The notes beneath the pieces were generated by a model that was not told where the DNA came from, made no database searches, and saw only the letters and a program-made list of their open reading frames with translations. The position numbers and the translations under genes are program-made. 64,000 nt of DNA from Thermococcus sp. 18S1 (GTDB lineage Archaea; Methanobacteriota_B; Thermococci; Thermococcales; Thermococcaceae): assembly GCF_012027645.1 (NCBI RefSeq), contig NZ_SNUU01000001.1, positions 1,116,001 through 1,180,000 of the forward strand, written 5' to 3'. Below are positions 8,880-18,051 of the stretch, one piece after another (the stretch's first letter is position 1; each line of letters starts with the position of its first letter).

Positions 8880-8929
8880 TCTTGACCCCTCTCCTTTGAT
8901 TCCCTCACCAATGGGTTCTCATGCAAAAT

Positions 8930-8970
8930 CTTATAACATCGCTCCCCCTAATTATTCTCTGGTGAACAGT
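8930..8970 (+). promoter_or_regulatory. Promoter and ribosome site of the first MFS exporter
   Basis: CTTATAACATC at 8930-8940 is a TATA box about 35 bases before the chosen ATG. The leader ends in CTGGTGAACAGT, whose GGTGA is the ribosome site. The paralogous gene downstream repeats both the TATAACATC and the CTGGTGAACA elements, which supports the starts chosen for both. Confidence 0.6.
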
Positions 8971-10527
8971 ATGGGACAGTCTAAGTGGGGAGTTCTTATC
9001 ATAATGAGCGCGGCGCTCTTCATAATGTTCATCGATACGACGATGATGAACGTTTCTATCAGCGCCCTCGTCGTTGATCTTAATACGACGGTTGGGGGCA
9101 TTCAGAGTGCGATAACACTCTATGCCCTCGTCATGGCGGCTTTTATGATAACCGGCGCGAAGCTCGCCGATATATGGGGGACGAAGAAGGTCTTCTTCAG
9201 GGGGCTGGTCATATACACCGTTGGAACGCTGATGGCCGCCTTCGCTCCAAACCTCGCGGTTCTTCTTCTCGGCTGGTCGATTCTTGAGGGCATCGGCGCC
9301 TCGATGATGATGCCCGCAACGGTTACGTACATCACCAAGGCCTACACCGGCAAGGACAGGGCCTTCGCCTTCGGCGTCTGGGGAGGCGTTGGCGGAGCGG
9401 CGGCAGCCTTCGGCCCGATAATAGGCGGTTTCTTCACGACCTACATCACCTGGCGTCTCGGCTTCTTCATGGAAGCATTCATATCCGCCGCCATCTTTGC
9501 ATACATGAAGATACTCGCGGACTACAAACCCGAGAAGCAGATAAAGCTTGACGTAGTCGGTGCAGTTCTCGTCGGCGTCGGCCTGTTCCTGCTCACGCTC
9601 TCGGTGCTCATAATGGATCCTCTATCGAATCCACCGGTCCTGCTTCTAATGGTCGCCGGCTTGGTCGTTCTGGCGGTATTCTGGAGGCATGAGAAGAAGA
9701 GAAAGAGCAGGGGCGAGGACGTGCTCATAGACGTTGACATCTTCAAGTCGAAAGTCTTCACCGCCGCCAACCTGGTGAGCATCTTCTTCCAGATAACCCT
9801 TGCGGGTATAATGTTCACCATTCCGGTCTTCGTCCAGCAGTACCTTCATTACAACGCCATCCAGACTGGCTTCGTCATAGTTCCTCTCTCTGTAATGATG
9901 TTCATATTCTCCATGAGCGGGCAGAGGTTCGCAAAGTACCTCACGCCAAAGCAGATAATCCAGCTCGGCATCGTTCTGACCTTCGTCGGCCTCTACCTCG
10001 TCCTGCGTATCCTGGAGCCCGACGTAACAGGTTCTGACTTCGCCATCGGCCTCGCTCTCTACGGCACCGGCTTCGGGCTGATATTCTCCCAGATAACTAA
10101 CCTCGCCATGATGGGCGCCAAACCGGAACAGCAGGCGGACGCTTCTGGAATATTCAACGCCCAGAAGCAGTTTGGCCTGTCCCTCGGAACGGCCTTCATC
10201 GGTGCGGTTCTTGTTCTTGGAGTCATCCACAGCATAACCCGGCAGATTTACGAGTCGGGCCTCTTCGAGGGAAGCAAGGAGCAGATAAAGGAGGCTGTGA
10301 TCCAGTGGATAATCAAGATGCAGCAGGGTGACCTTAACATTCCGCCGGAGTACCACGACGCGGTGCTCCAAATCGTGAACAACTCCTTCATAGACACCAT
10401 GAAGGTCGCGGTAATCTTCATGATGGGCATACTCGTCATCAGCGCCCTGCTCTCGTTCCTCCTGCCGAAGGGTGAGAAGGCCGGGGCAATTTCCGCAGTG
10501 GAATCGGAGGAGCAGGAACAGGTTTGA
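8971..10527 (+). CDS. MFS multidrug exporter, DHA2 (14-helix) family, copy 1
   Basis: This 518-residue membrane protein is of the EmrB/QacA type, a proton-driven drug exporter with about 14 helices. It shows the family 'GAKLADIWGTKK' loop (motif A-like) after helix 2, 'LGWSILEGIGASMMMP' and 'AAFGPIIGGFF' (motif C-like). The frame extends upstream to 8896, but the ATG at 8971 has a GGTGA site and the correct distance from the TATA box, and it aligns with the start of its paralogue. The two are very similar throughout, so they are a tandem duplication. The substrate is unknown. Confidence 0.88.
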   Translation: MGQSKWGVLIIMSAALFIMFIDTTMMNVSISALVVDLNTTVGGIQSAITLYALVMAAFMITGAKLADIWGTKKVFFRGLVIYTVGTLMAAFAPNLAVLLLGWSILEGIGASMMMPATVTYITKAYTGKDRAFAFGVWGGVGGAAAAFGPIIGGFFTTYITWRLGFFMEAFISAAIFAYMKILADYKPEKQIKLDVVGAVLVGVGLFLLTLSVLIMDPLSNPPVLLLMVAGLVVLAVFWRHEKKRKSRGEDVLIDVDIFKSKVFTAANLVSIFFQITLAGIMFTIPVFVQQYLHYNAIQTGFVIVPLSVMMFIFSMSGQRFAKYLTPKQIIQLGIVLTFVGLYLVLRILEPDVTGSDFAIGLALYGTGFGLIFSQITNLAMMGAKPEQQADASGIFNAQKQFGLSLGTAFIGAVLVLGVIHSITRQIYESGLFEGSKEQIKEAVIQWIIKMQQGDLNIPPEYHDAVLQIVNNSFIDTMKVAVIFMMGILVISALLSFLLPKGEKAGAISAVESEEQEQV

Positions 10528-10572
10528 TTCTACAACTTGTTTTGTTTTCTTATTTGAAGTTCCAGTGAAAAC

Positions 10573-10613
10573 TTTATAACATCTATGTTCTTATCGGGCT
10601 ACTGGTGAACACA
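10573..10613 (+). promoter_or_regulatory. Promoter and ribosome site of the second MFS exporter
   Basis: TTTATAACATC at 10573-10583 is a TATA box, and CTGGTGAACACA directly precedes the ATG at 10614. The spacing between TATA box and start matches that in copy 1 within about a base. Each exporter therefore has its own promoter. Confidence 0.6.
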
Positions 10614-12179
10614 ATGGCATCTTCGAAATGGGGAGTCCTCATAGTAATGAGTGCCGCGATATTTATCATAACTATCGACACCACGATGATGAACGTCTCT
10701 ATCAGTGCCATCGTTAAGGATTTAAACACAACTGTAAACGGTGTTCAGGGTGCGATAACGCTCTACGCCCTCGTAATGGCGGCTTTTATGATACCAGGCG
10801 CCAAACTCGCCGATATCTGGGGAACAAAGAAAGTTTTCTTCCGGGGTCTTGTAATATACACCATAGGAACGCTTATGGCTGCATTTTCGCCCACCATCGA
10901 GATCCTTGTCTTGGGTTGGTCCATCCTTGAGGGAATCGGGGCTGCGATGATGATGCCTGCGACGGTAACCTACGTTACAAAGGCATACACAGGCAAGGAT
11001 AGGGCCTTTGCTTTTGCCTCCTGGGGTGCCGTTAACGGCGCTGCAGCGGCCTTTGGCCCCATCATTGGTGGTTTCTTCACGACCTACGTCACCTGGCGTC
11101 TCGGCTTCTTCATGGAGGCGTTCATCGCCGCGGCGATCTTTGCCTACCTGAAGATACTGCCCAACTACAAGCCTGAGAAGCAGATTAAACTGGATGTGGT
11201 CGGATCTGTGCTTATCGGCTCTGCCCTGTTTCTGCTGACTCTCTCGGTGTTTTTGATAAATCCCCTAGGCGAGGAGCCTGTGGCAGCCTTGATGATCCTG
11301 GGCATAGCACTGGTTTTGCTGTTCTGGAAGTACGAACAGCGGCTTCGTGCCAAGGGCAAGGACGTGGTCTTTGACATAGATGTCTTCAAATCTAGGACGT
11401 TTACCGTGGCCACCATGATAAGCCTCTTCTTCCAGATGAGCATTGCAGGCCTGCTGTTCATTATCCCGGTGTTCCTTCAGGCGTATCTGGGCTATAATGC
11501 CCTTAGGACAGGATTTATTTTACTCCCCCTGTCGGTCACCCTCTTTATAGTATCCATGGGCGGCAAGTACTTTGCTAGGATCATGACACCAAAGCGTGTC
11601 CTTCAACTGGGAATAGCCCTATCCTTCGTTGGCTTTTACCTGCTCTTCCGTGCATTCCGGCTGGATGTCACGGGGATGGATCTGATACCCGGTCTGGCCT
11701 TTTACGGAATGGGTATAGGAATGGTAATCTCCGAGATAACGAACCTCGCCATGATGGGTGCCAAACCCGAGCAGCAGGCGGACGCTTCCGGTATCCTCAA
11801 CACCCAGCGCCAGTTTGGTTACTCCCTGGGAACTGCTCTCATAGGTGCTGTGTTGGTGATAGGTGTGATAAACAGCATCACCCGCCAAATCTACGAGTCA
11901 GGAATATTCGAAGGAGCTTCCAGAGCTCAGATAAGGGACGCGGTCATTGAATGGATAATACGAATGGAACAGGGGGACCTGCAGATTCCTCCCGAGTACC
12001 ATGAGGTCGTCAAGCACATGGTAAACACCGCGTTTATTGACTCCATGAAAACGGCGATGCTCTTTACGATGTTTATACTCCTAATCAGTGGGCTGCTTTC
12101 GTTCCTCCTCCCGAAGGGAGAGAAGATTGAGGCCTCCTCGGAACCTGAAACGGCAAACGAGCAGGAAAATGGAGAGTGA
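10614..12179 (+). CDS. MFS multidrug exporter, DHA2 (14-helix) family, copy 2
   Basis: This 521-residue paralogue of the preceding exporter has the same 'GAKLADIWGTKK', 'MMMPATVTYVTKAYTGKDRAFAF' region and 'AAFGPIIGG' motif. Its codon use is more A/T-ending than that of copy 1, so the copies have drifted apart or one was acquired. The frame opens at a GTG at 10605, but that GTG is part of the GGTGA ribosome site for the ATG at 10614. A small membrane protein gene starts six bases after its stop. It is probably a proton-coupled exporter of unknown substrate. Confidence 0.88.
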   Translation: MASSKWGVLIVMSAAIFIITIDTTMMNVSISAIVKDLNTTVNGVQGAITLYALVMAAFMIPGAKLADIWGTKKVFFRGLVIYTIGTLMAAFSPTIEILVLGWSILEGIGAAMMMPATVTYVTKAYTGKDRAFAFASWGAVNGAAAAFGPIIGGFFTTYVTWRLGFFMEAFIAAAIFAYLKILPNYKPEKQIKLDVVGSVLIGSALFLLTLSVFLINPLGEEPVAALMILGIALVLLFWKYEQRLRAKGKDVVFDIDVFKSRTFTVATMISLFFQMSIAGLLFIIPVFLQAYLGYNALRTGFILLPLSVTLFIVSMGGKYFARIMTPKRVLQLGIALSFVGFYLLFRAFRLDVTGMDLIPGLAFYGMGIGMVISEITNLAMMGAKPEQQADASGILNTQRQFGYSLGTALIGAVLVIGVINSITRQIYESGIFEGASRAQIRDAVIEWIIRMEQGDLQIPPEYHEVVKHMVNTAFIDSMKTAMLFTMFILLISGLLSFLLPKGEKIEASSEPETANEQENGE

Positions 12180-12185
12180 TATGGT

Positions 12186-12359
12186 ATGGGGGCAGACGTA
12201 ACGGGTGCCCTTGTTGGTATCTCATTTCTCCTTTATTCCATGGTAGTTGGGATAAAGGGTTTGCAGAGCGATGACAGCAAAAAACAAATGTGGGCAAGTT
12301 TGGCGCTCTTCTTTGGGGCGATACTCTTTGGTCTCTGGGTCAAATATTGGCGGCCTTAA
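12186..12359 (+). CDS. 57-residue two-helix membrane protein coupled to the MFS exporter
   Basis: This is a short gene of 57 codons plus TAA. It encodes a hairpin of two hydrophobic segments (around residues 4-22 and 37-53) joined by a charged loop (SDDSKKQ) and ends in WVKYWRP. It begins six bases after the stop of the MFS gene, and AGTGAT inside that stop region serves as its ribosome site. It should therefore be translated with the exporter. I do not recognise the family; an accessory or stabilising subunit of the exporter is an inference from coupling alone. Confidence 0.6.
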   Translation: MGADVTGALVGISFLLYSMVVGIKGLQSDDSKKQMWASLALFFGAILFGLWVKYWRP

Positions 12360-12403
12360 CTCCCTTTATACCTTTTGAATAGAATAAAAAGGAAGTAAGG
12401 AGC

Positions 12404-15304
12404 TCACTCCACAAACACCGCCGGCTTCAGCGGCATCGCGGCCTTCTTCTTTCCTCCCTTGTCCTCCTCTGGGTTGATTATTATCTCGATGCCGAGCTCC
12501 TTCTCCATGAAGTCCTTGGCTTCCCTCAGGGCTTTCTCCTCGTTTATGCGCTTGACATCAAAGGCCCTCTCCTTGATGAGCCTCTGGATGAGCTTGCTTA
12601 TCTCCTTGCCGTGCTTCCTCATCTCCGGGTCCTTCATGAGCTCTGCCATGGCTGACTTGAAGTCCCTCTTCTCCGCGACGACCTCGACAACGCGCCACTT
12701 CCACTCCGGTGCGGTGTAGACGTAGGCCCTCCTGGCGTCCTCTATCTTTGCCACGCGGATGATCTCCTTGATGTCCTCGATGAGGGCCTTGACGAACTCC
12801 TCCTCGGCCTCGATGGTTTCGTTCCACCACTCCGGAACCGGCTCCGGCCACTTCGCCAGGCTCACGAAGCCCTCTCCGCCCAGCTTCTCCCAGAGCTCCT
12901 CGCTGATGTGCGGTGTGAACGGCGCCATCAGCCTGACCCAGACCTCTGCGAGCTTTCTAAGGACGTAGCGCTTGGCGGCATCATCTCTTCCCTCGGTTCT
13001 CCTCATGTACCAGCGCAGGTCATTGAGGATGCTGTAGAAGGCCCACTGCACGGCAGTCCTCGTCCTGAACTCCTCGAGCGCCTGGGTTGCCCCCTCGATG
13101 GCCTTGTTCAGCCTGTGCAGCATCCACTTATCGATGTCCTTGAGCTCGGTCTCCTCAGCCTCATAGGTGGCGAACTCGCTCACCAGCTCGTAGAACCTCT
13201 CAACCTGCCTGCGGAGCTTTCCAACCTCCTTCCTGCGCCAGTCGAAGTCGCTGTCGTGCTCGGCCAAGCCCATTATGTAGAGCCTGACGACGTCCGCACC
13301 GTTCTCCTCGATGGCATCGATGAAGTTCAGCACGTTGCCCTTGCTCTTGCTCATCTTGGTGCCCTCGAGCGTTCCGAAGCCGTTGACGGCTATTCCCCTC
13401 GGCCAGTGCTCCTTTCTGAATATGGCCGTGTGGTTGAATATGAAGAACGTCAGGTGGTTCGGTATCAGGTCCTTCGCCGAGCAGCGCCAGTCGAGCGGAT
13501 ACCAGTACTCGAACTCCTCCTTCATCTCGTGGATCGTCTCGGCCGGGATTCCGGTCTTCTCTTCGAGTTCCTTTTCGCGCTCCTCGCTGAAGTCCTCCAG
13601 GAACAGGTAGTCGAAGAACTCCCTCGTGAGCTTCTCGGGATCGAGCCTGCCCTCTTCCCTCAGCCTGTTCATGTGCCTGCTTATCGTGTAGTAGGCCATG
13701 TAGATGGTCGAGTCGCTCAGGCTCTCGATGACCCAGTCCGGGTCCCACGGGAGCGGCGTTCCGAGGCCGACTTTCCTCGCGCAGGCCTTCTTGTCGAGCC
13801 AGTCAACTATGGCCTCGAACTGGGCCCTTCTGCTCTCCGGATAGATGGTCATGTTAGTGAGCGCTTCCCTCGCCTTCTCCTTCCACTCGGGGTTGCCGTA
13901 GTCTATGAACCACTGGTCGTGGATTATCTTGATGACCGCCTGGTTGCCGAACCTTGAAATGACCGGCTTTTCCGCGAACTCGTACATTATCTCCGCGGTT
14001 CCCTTCTCCTGGAGCTCCTTGGCTATGAGGTCTTTGGCCTCCTGGACTGACTTGCCTGCGTAGGGCTCTATCTTGAAGACTCCCTTGTGGTACTCGGCCT
14101 TGTAGATGTTCTTGGTGGCCTCTTCGAGCTTTTCAACGTCCTTCTGGCTCTTCACGCCGAGTTTCTCAGCCTCTTCAACCGCGGGGAAGTCGCCGTAGCC
14201 CTCCAGCTTGATCAGCGAGATGTAGCTTATCTCCTCAACAACGCGCGGGTCGATGTCGTATTTGAGCAGGATTTCGGTTTCCTTCTTGAGGTCTTCAAGG
14301 GCAACGTGGTCGAAGGGAGCGTGAGCAGGAACGCTCATAACGACTCCAGTCGCGTTGTCCGGGTCAACGAACTCTGCCGGCAGGATGATGACCTCGTCGC
14401 CGGTGACGGGGTTCTTCACGTATTTGCCTATCAGCCTCTCGCCCTTGAACTCCTCCAATACTTCAATCTCCCTGTCCTGGAAGGAGAGCTTGTAAGCTGC
14501 TTCCTTGCTGATTATCCACGTCTCCACCTTCTCGCCGCGCTTGACCTTCGCCTTGACGTAGGTTGCCTCGGGGTTCAGCCACATGTTGGTGACGCCGTAG
14601 ACAGTCTCCGGCCTCAGCGTCGCGGCCGGCATGTAGATTTCCTCGCCGTCCTCCTCGAGGATGAACTTGATGATGACGTAGTCGAGTATTTGAACGTCCT
14701 CTCCCTCCATTATATCGTGGTCTCCAAGGGCGGTTCCAACGACCGGGTCCCACCTGACCCTATGGGCGCCCTTAACGACCAGTCCTTTGTCCTTGAGCGT
14801 CCAGAACTGCCACTCTATGAACTTGCTGAAGGGCGGGAAGAGGCTCGTCGTGTGGAATTCGCGCGTCCAGTCAACCGAGAAGCCCGCTCTAATGAAGGTT
14901 TCCTTCGCGGCCTTCATGAAGTAGTTGACTATCTCCTTCGGATCCTCGAACTTCCAGAGAATATCCTCCGGAACCTTGTAGACGTCGCGGTAGATGTGTA
15001 TCGTCTTTGGGTCGCGGTGCTTTATCCTCTCGGCGATTCCGACTATCGGCGCACCGGTGATGTGCCAGGCCATCGGAAAGAGAACGTTGTAGCCCTGCAT
15101 GCGCTTGAAGCGCGCTATGACGTCGGGAATCGTGTAGGTCCTCGCGTGGCCGACGTGGAGGTGTCCCGAGAGGTACGGGAAGGCGACCGTGATGTAGAAC
15201 TTCTTCTCCTTTGGTTTCTCATTCGCCTTTGGTTCGAAGGCCTTCTCTTCCAGCCAGCGCTTCTGCCACTTTTCCTCAATGGCCTTGAAGTTAAGCTCAG
15301 CCAT
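12404..15304 (-). CDS. leuS: Leucyl-tRNA synthetase
   Basis: This class I synthetase of about 966 residues charges tRNA-Leu. The HIGH-type motif is HVGH at residues 50-53 and KMSKS appears near residue 650. The connective editing domain lies between (about 190-470, with '[14 protein letters not shown]'), and an anticodon-binding domain with a Lys-rich tail follows. Size and order match archaeal LeuRS. Two in-frame ATGs are six bases apart; the GGAGGT site abuts the first (15310) but is correctly spaced for the second (15304), which I use. A cognate tRNA-Leu(CAA) gene also lies in this window at 38458-38545. Confidence 0.96.
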   Translation of the reverse strand: MAELNFKAIEEKWQKRWLEEKAFEPKANEKPKEKKFYITVAFPYLSGHLHVGHARTYTIPDVIARFKRMQGYNVLFPMAWHITGAPIVGIAERIKHRDPKTIHIYRDVYKVPEDILWKFEDPKEIVNYFMKAAKETFIRAGFSVDWTREFHTTSLFPPFSKFIEWQFWTLKDKGLVVKGAHRVRWDPVVGTALGDHDIMEGEDVQILDYVIIKFILEEDGEEIYMPAATLRPETVYGVTNMWLNPEATYVKAKVKRGEKVETWIISKEAAYKLSFQDREIEVLEEFKGERLIGKYVKNPVTGDEVIILPAEFVDPDNATGVVMSVPAHAPFDHVALEDLKKETEILLKYDIDPRVVEEISYISLIKLEGYGDFPAVEEAEKLGVKSQKDVEKLEEATKNIYKAEYHKGVFKIEPYAGKSVQEAKDLIAKELQEKGTAEIMYEFAEKPVISRFGNQAVIKIIHDQWFIDYGNPEWKEKAREALTNMTIYPESRRAQFEAIVDWLDKKACARKVGLGTPLPWDPDWVIESLSDSTIYMAYYTISRHMNRLREEGRLDPEKLTREFFDYLFLEDFSEEREKELEEKTGIPAETIHEMKEEFEYWYPLDWRCSAKDLIPNHLTFFIFNHTAIFRKEHWPRGIAVNGFGTLEGTKMSKSKGNVLNFIDAIEENGADVVRLYIMGLAEHDSDFDWRRKEVGKLRRQVERFYELVSEFATYEAEETELKDIDKWMLHRLNKAIEGATQALEEFRTRTAVQWAFYSILNDLRWYMRRTEGRDDAAKRYVLRKLAEVWVRLMAPFTPHISEELWEKLGGEGFVSLAKWPEPVPEWWNETIEAEEEFVKALIEDIKEIIRVAKIEDARRAYVYTAPEWKWRVVEVVAEKRDFKSAMAELMKDPEMRKHGKEISKLIQRLIKERAFDVKRINEEKALREAKDFMEKELGIEIIINPEEDKGGKKKAAMPLKPAVFVE

Positions 15305-15460
15305 GGCCATACCTCCTCAGAATTTTTTCAAAAGAGCGTGAGCGATACTCCAGAATAGGGGAGTCGTACGGGAAATCAGGCACGGTTGCGATTCCAGCGA
15401 TGGAGAAGACACTCCCCCCTCATTGGCATCGGAGCGAGTAGGATTCCTGATATTTAAATC
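15305..15460 (-). promoter_or_regulatory. Long leader and promoter of leucyl-tRNA synthetase
   Basis: On the reverse strand GATTTAAATATC (about 15448-15459) is a TATA box, so the leuS mRNA would carry a leader of roughly 120 bases. This is long for Thermococcales. It ends in the strong AGGAGGT site. I see no convincing guide-RNA boxes or strong hairpin in it. Confidence 0.4.
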
Positions 15461-15553
15461 TTTTGGAACCCCCTGGCGATGACTTGCCAACCGCGGCGTT
15501 GGGGGTATCCATGGAAAGGAAAAATAAACGTTCAGGGCTCACGGGGCATGCCC

Positions 15554-16624
15554 TCAGAGCAGGATGAGCTCCCTCTCCGCCCTCGTCAGTCTCTTTCCTC
15601 TTCCATCGTGAACGACGACGTCGTCCTCTATGCGAACACCGCCCAGGCCCGGAACGTAGATTCCGGGTTCTATGGTGAAAGTCATGCCGTTTTCGAGGAC
15701 CACGTTTCCATCTGGACCGATGTAGGGTTCCTCGTGGACGTCCAGGCCAAGGCCGTGTCCCGTCCTGTGGGTGAAGTATTCGCCGTAGCCTGCTTTTGCT
15801 ATCGTCTCTCTCGCGACCCTGTCAACCTCCCTCGCGAGGACGCCCTCCCGAACGGCCTTGTATGCCCTCTCCTGTGCCTCCTTGACCACCTCGTAGATCT
15901 CCACCAGCCTCTCGTCCGGCCGCCCAATGGCGATTGTCCTCGTGATGTCCGAGCAGTAGCCCTTCCACTTCGCCCCGTAGTCGAGTATCACCAGGTCGCC
16001 CTTCCTGAGCCTCCTGTCCCCGGGCGCGTGGTGGGGGTTGGCGGCGTTCTCACCGCTGGCCACTATCGGCTCGAATGAAATTCCATCGCTGAACTCCCTT
16101 ATTGCCAGCTCTATCCTCAGAGCCAGCTCCCGCTCGCGCATGCCGAGCAGATCCCAGCTCAGAATCTCGTTAAAGACCCTGTCCGCTGCCTTGGCGGCGT
16201 GTCCCATCATCTCTATCTCGTGCTTGTCCTTTCTCATGCGGAGCTCCCTCATGAGCGAGCTCAGGGGGTGGAACTCGAAGCTGCCGAGGCGGATGACTTT
16301 CATGAGCCAGTCGGCGCGCATCGTGTCCTCTATGAGAAGCCTCCCACCCGACAGGTGGAACTCCGCCAGGATCCAGGCGAGCTTGTCGTAGGGGTTCTCC
16401 CCGTCGCGCCAGAACGTAACCGGAAAGTTCCTGACCACGTTCTCGTAGAGGCTCGGGGCCAGGAGCCGGTAGTCGCCGTCGGCGCTCACAACTAGAACGG
16501 TGAGCCTCTCACCAGCCTCGTGGATGTGGAGGCCCGTGAGATAGTAGAGATTGGTCCCGGGACTGATCAGGGCACCGTCGAAGTTCCTTTCCTTCATGAG
16601 GGAAACCAGGTTGCTGAGCCGCAT
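15554..16624 (-). CDS. M24 family Xaa-Pro peptidase (prolidase/aminopeptidase P-like)
   Basis: This pita-bread metallopeptidase of 356 residues removes or splits residues next to proline. The five metal ligands are visible: two Asp in 'DYGAKWKGYCSDITRT', His in 'HRTGHGLGLDVHE', Glu in 'FTIEPGIY' and Glu in 'VRIEDDVV'. The N-terminal creatinase-like domain (about residues 1-120) is present. The frame extends to a start at 16642, but GGTGAT at 16627-16632 serves the ATG at 16624. It is transcribed toward leuS, away from rpl15e. Whether it prefers dipeptides or longer N-termini cannot be told. Confidence 0.88.
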   Translation of the reverse strand: MRLSNLVSLMKERNFDGALISPGTNLYYLTGLHIHEAGERLTVLVVSADGDYRLLAPSLYENVVRNFPVTFWRDGENPYDKLAWILAEFHLSGGRLLIEDTMRADWLMKVIRLGSFEFHPLSSLMRELRMRKDKHEIEMMGHAAKAADRVFNEILSWDLLGMRERELALRIELAIREFSDGISFEPIVASGENAANPHHAPGDRRLRKGDLVILDYGAKWKGYCSDITRTIAIGRPDERLVEIYEVVKEAQERAYKAVREGVLAREVDRVARETIAKAGYGEYFTHRTGHGLGLDVHEEPYIGPDGNVVLENGMTFTIEPGIYVPGLGGVRIEDDVVVHDGRGKRLTRAERELILL

Positions 16625-16648
16625 TTCATCACCGCTACCCATTATTCC

Positions 16649-16751
16649 GCAACCCTTAAAAACTCAACCTCGAACCTCGACCGACTAGGCGGGGCAAACC
16701 CGCGGGATGTTCCCGTAAGGGAGAACCACAAACAGGGAAGAGGTGAACGAG
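16649..16751 (+). promoter_or_regulatory. Promoter and structured leader of rpl15e
   Basis: CCCTTAAAAAC at about 16649-16659 is a TATA box that predicts a leader of about 70 bases. The leader has a hairpin with GCGGG at 16689-16693 and CCCGC at 16699-16703. A second, weaker one pairs GTTCCC at 16709-16714 with GGG-AG-AAC at 16719-16726. It ends in the AGAGGTGA ribosome site. Confidence 0.45.
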
Positions 16752-17336
16752 ATGAGCATGTACAAGTACATTAGGGAAGCCTGGAAGAGCCCGAAGAAGA
16801 GCTACGTTGGGGACCTTCTCAAGGTCAGGATGATCAAGTGGCGCCGTGAGCCGGTCGTCGTCCGCGCCGAGAGGCCGACCAGGCTCGACAGGGCTAGGAG
16901 CCTCGGCTACCAGGCCAAGCAGGGCTACGTTATCGTCCGCGTCCGCGTCAGGAAGGGCGGAAGGAAGAGGCCCAGGTGGAAGGGTGGAAGGAAGCCGAGC
17001 AAGATGGGTCAGGTCAAGTACAGCCCGAAGAAGAGCCTCCAGTGGATAGCCGAGGAGAAGGCCGCTCGCAAGTTCCCGAACCTCGAGGTTCTCAACAGCT
17101 ACTGGGTCGGCGAGGACGGAATGTACAGGTGGTTTGAGGTTATAATGGTCGACCCGCACCACCCGGTTATCAAGGCTGACCCCAAGATCAACTGGATCAC
17201 CGGCAAGGCCCACAAGGGTAGGGTCTTCCGCGGACTCACCAGCGCCGGCAGGAAGAGCCGCGGCCTTAGGAACAAGGGCAAGGGCGCCGAGAAGGTCAGG
17301 CCCAGCATAAGGGCCAACAAGGGTAAGGGCAAGTGA
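16752..17336 (+). CDS. rpl15e: 50S ribosomal protein L15e
   Basis: This is a 194-residue basic protein with the hallmark L15e start '[18 protein letters not shown]', the '[20 protein letters not shown]' region (split by one further motif) and a Gly/Arg/Lys-rich C-terminus. It is a component of the archaeal/eukaryotic large ribosomal subunit. The frame opens at a GTG at 16743, but that GTG lies in the AGGTGA ribosome site and the ATG at 16752 fits the family start. The RNase P and COG1325 genes nearby on the same strand fit the RNA-processing neighbourhood common for this gene. A vapBC pair separates them on the other strand. Confidence 0.97.
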   Translation: MSMYKYIREAWKSPKKSYVGDLLKVRMIKWRREPVVVRAERPTRLDRARSLGYQAKQGYVIVRVRVRKGGRKRPRWKGGRKPSKMGQVKYSPKKSLQWIAEEKAARKFPNLEVLNSYWVGEDGMYRWFEVIMVDPHHPVIKADPKINWITGKAHKGRVFRGLTSAGRKSRGLRNKGKGAEKVRPSIRANKGKGK

Positions 17337-17343
17337 TGCCCTC

Positions 17344-17715
17344 TTATTCTTCTTCTGGGCTTTCGAGCTTTATCCTTTTGATTCCCACCCTATCGAAGGC
17401 TTTGTCAGAACTGATTATTGTCCCCCCACAGTGGGCGGCCTGAAAGGCATCGAAGGGGTTGAGGTTGTGCTCCTTCATGTAGTATGCGGCCCTCAGGTAG
17501 AGGTCGTCTTCTATTCCGGTTATGGCCATCACCGCGGCGGTGATCCTTACCGGGTCAAGATTGAACCTTTTGGCGAGGAGAAGGAGCTCTATGAAGGTTG
17601 TTTCTGAGGTAGTGATGTCTCCCCTATACCTCTCGTAGATTCTCCTGGCGTTGTCCTTAAGCCAGTCGTTGGGCTTCAGCAGGGCGAGGAAGAAATCGGT
17701 ATCGGCGTAGACCAT
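17344..17715 (-). CDS. VapC-type PIN-domain ribonuclease toxin
   Basis: This 123-residue PIN-domain protein is the toxin half of a VapBC pair. Acidic active-site residues are visible: 'YADTDFFLAL' at the N-terminus, Glu in 'TTSETTFIELLLL', and Asp residues in 'NPFDAFQAAHC' and 'ISSDKAFD'. PIN toxins cut specific RNAs with a metal ion. The frame extends to a GTG at 17724, but GGTGAG belongs to the ribosome site for the ATG at 17715, one base after the antitoxin stop. It converges on rpl15e with seven bases between the stops. The target RNA is unknown. Confidence 0.87.
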   Translation of the reverse strand: MVYADTDFFLALLKPNDWLKDNARRIYERYRGDITTSETTFIELLLLAKRFNLDPVRITAAVMAITGIEDDLYLRAAYYMKEHNLNPFDAFQAAHCGGTIISSDKAFDRVGIKRIKLESPEEE

Positions 17716-17716
17716 C

Positions 17717-17947
17717 TCACTCACCTGCGAGCTTTTCGGCTTCCTTTATTATCTCCCTCTTTAGCTCTTCGAGCGTTAAGTTGGGGAGCTTCTTCCCCAG
17801 TTCTTCGAGCTCCTTTATGGGATCATCTGGCTTGGGGATTATGAGGATACCGTCCTCGACCCGAACGAGATAGACTTCCTGAGAAAGGCTCTTCCTCAGT
17901 TCTTTCGGGATGTATAGCCTCCCCTTTGAGTCCACTTTTGCAAGCAT
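17717..17947 (-). CDS. VapB-type AbrB/SpoVT-fold antitoxin
   Basis: This 76-residue protein has an N-terminal AbrB swapped-hairpin DNA-binding domain ('KVDSKGRLYIPKELRK') and an acidic helical C-terminus ('LTLEELKREIIKEAEKLAGE') that should wrap the toxin. It precedes the PIN toxin by one base, the usual antitoxin-first order. The ATG has a GGTGGG site. The promoter carries a perfect 7-base inverted repeat (17985-18000) that is a candidate site for self-repression. Confidence 0.87.
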   Translation of the reverse strand: MLAKVDSKGRLYIPKELRKSLSQEVYLVRVEDGILIIPKPDDPIKELEELGKKLPNLTLEELKREIIKEAEKLAGE

Positions 17948-17977
17948 TTTCCCACCAATATCATTTTAGTGGGACAA

Positions 17978-18000
17978 GTTTATAACTGTTGCCCAACAGT
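17978..18000 (-). promoter_or_regulatory. vapBC promoter with candidate operator
   Basis: On the reverse strand GTTATAAAC (17978-17986) is the TATA box. Immediately upstream of it, overlapping the BRE region, lies ACTGTTG CC CAACAGT (17985-18000), a perfect 7-7 inverted repeat with a two-base centre. An AbrB-type antitoxin dimer bound there would block TFB/TBP loading. Confidence 0.5.
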
Positions 18001-18012
18001 TTTGTGGGTTAC

Positions 18013-18051
18013 CTTTTAAAGCACGGCGTCGAATCAACCCCGGTGAGAGCG
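18013..18051 (+). promoter_or_regulatory. Promoter of the COG1325-Rpp30 pair
   Basis: CTTTTAAA at 18013-18020 is a TATA box placing the transcript start near 18045. CGGTGAG at 18041-18047 would then be both close to the 5' end and the ribosome site for the ATG at 18052. The region is shared back to back with the vapBC promoter. Confidence 0.45.

Noticed and set aside
9120-9338. Small reverse frames inside the MFS exporters
   Set aside because: Met-rich shadows of the membrane protein coding sequence without ribosome sites.
14087-15358. Forward open frame of 423 codons inside leuS
   Set aside because: Antisense to a certain essential gene, with Leu/Val/Arg-rich shadow composition and no family motif.
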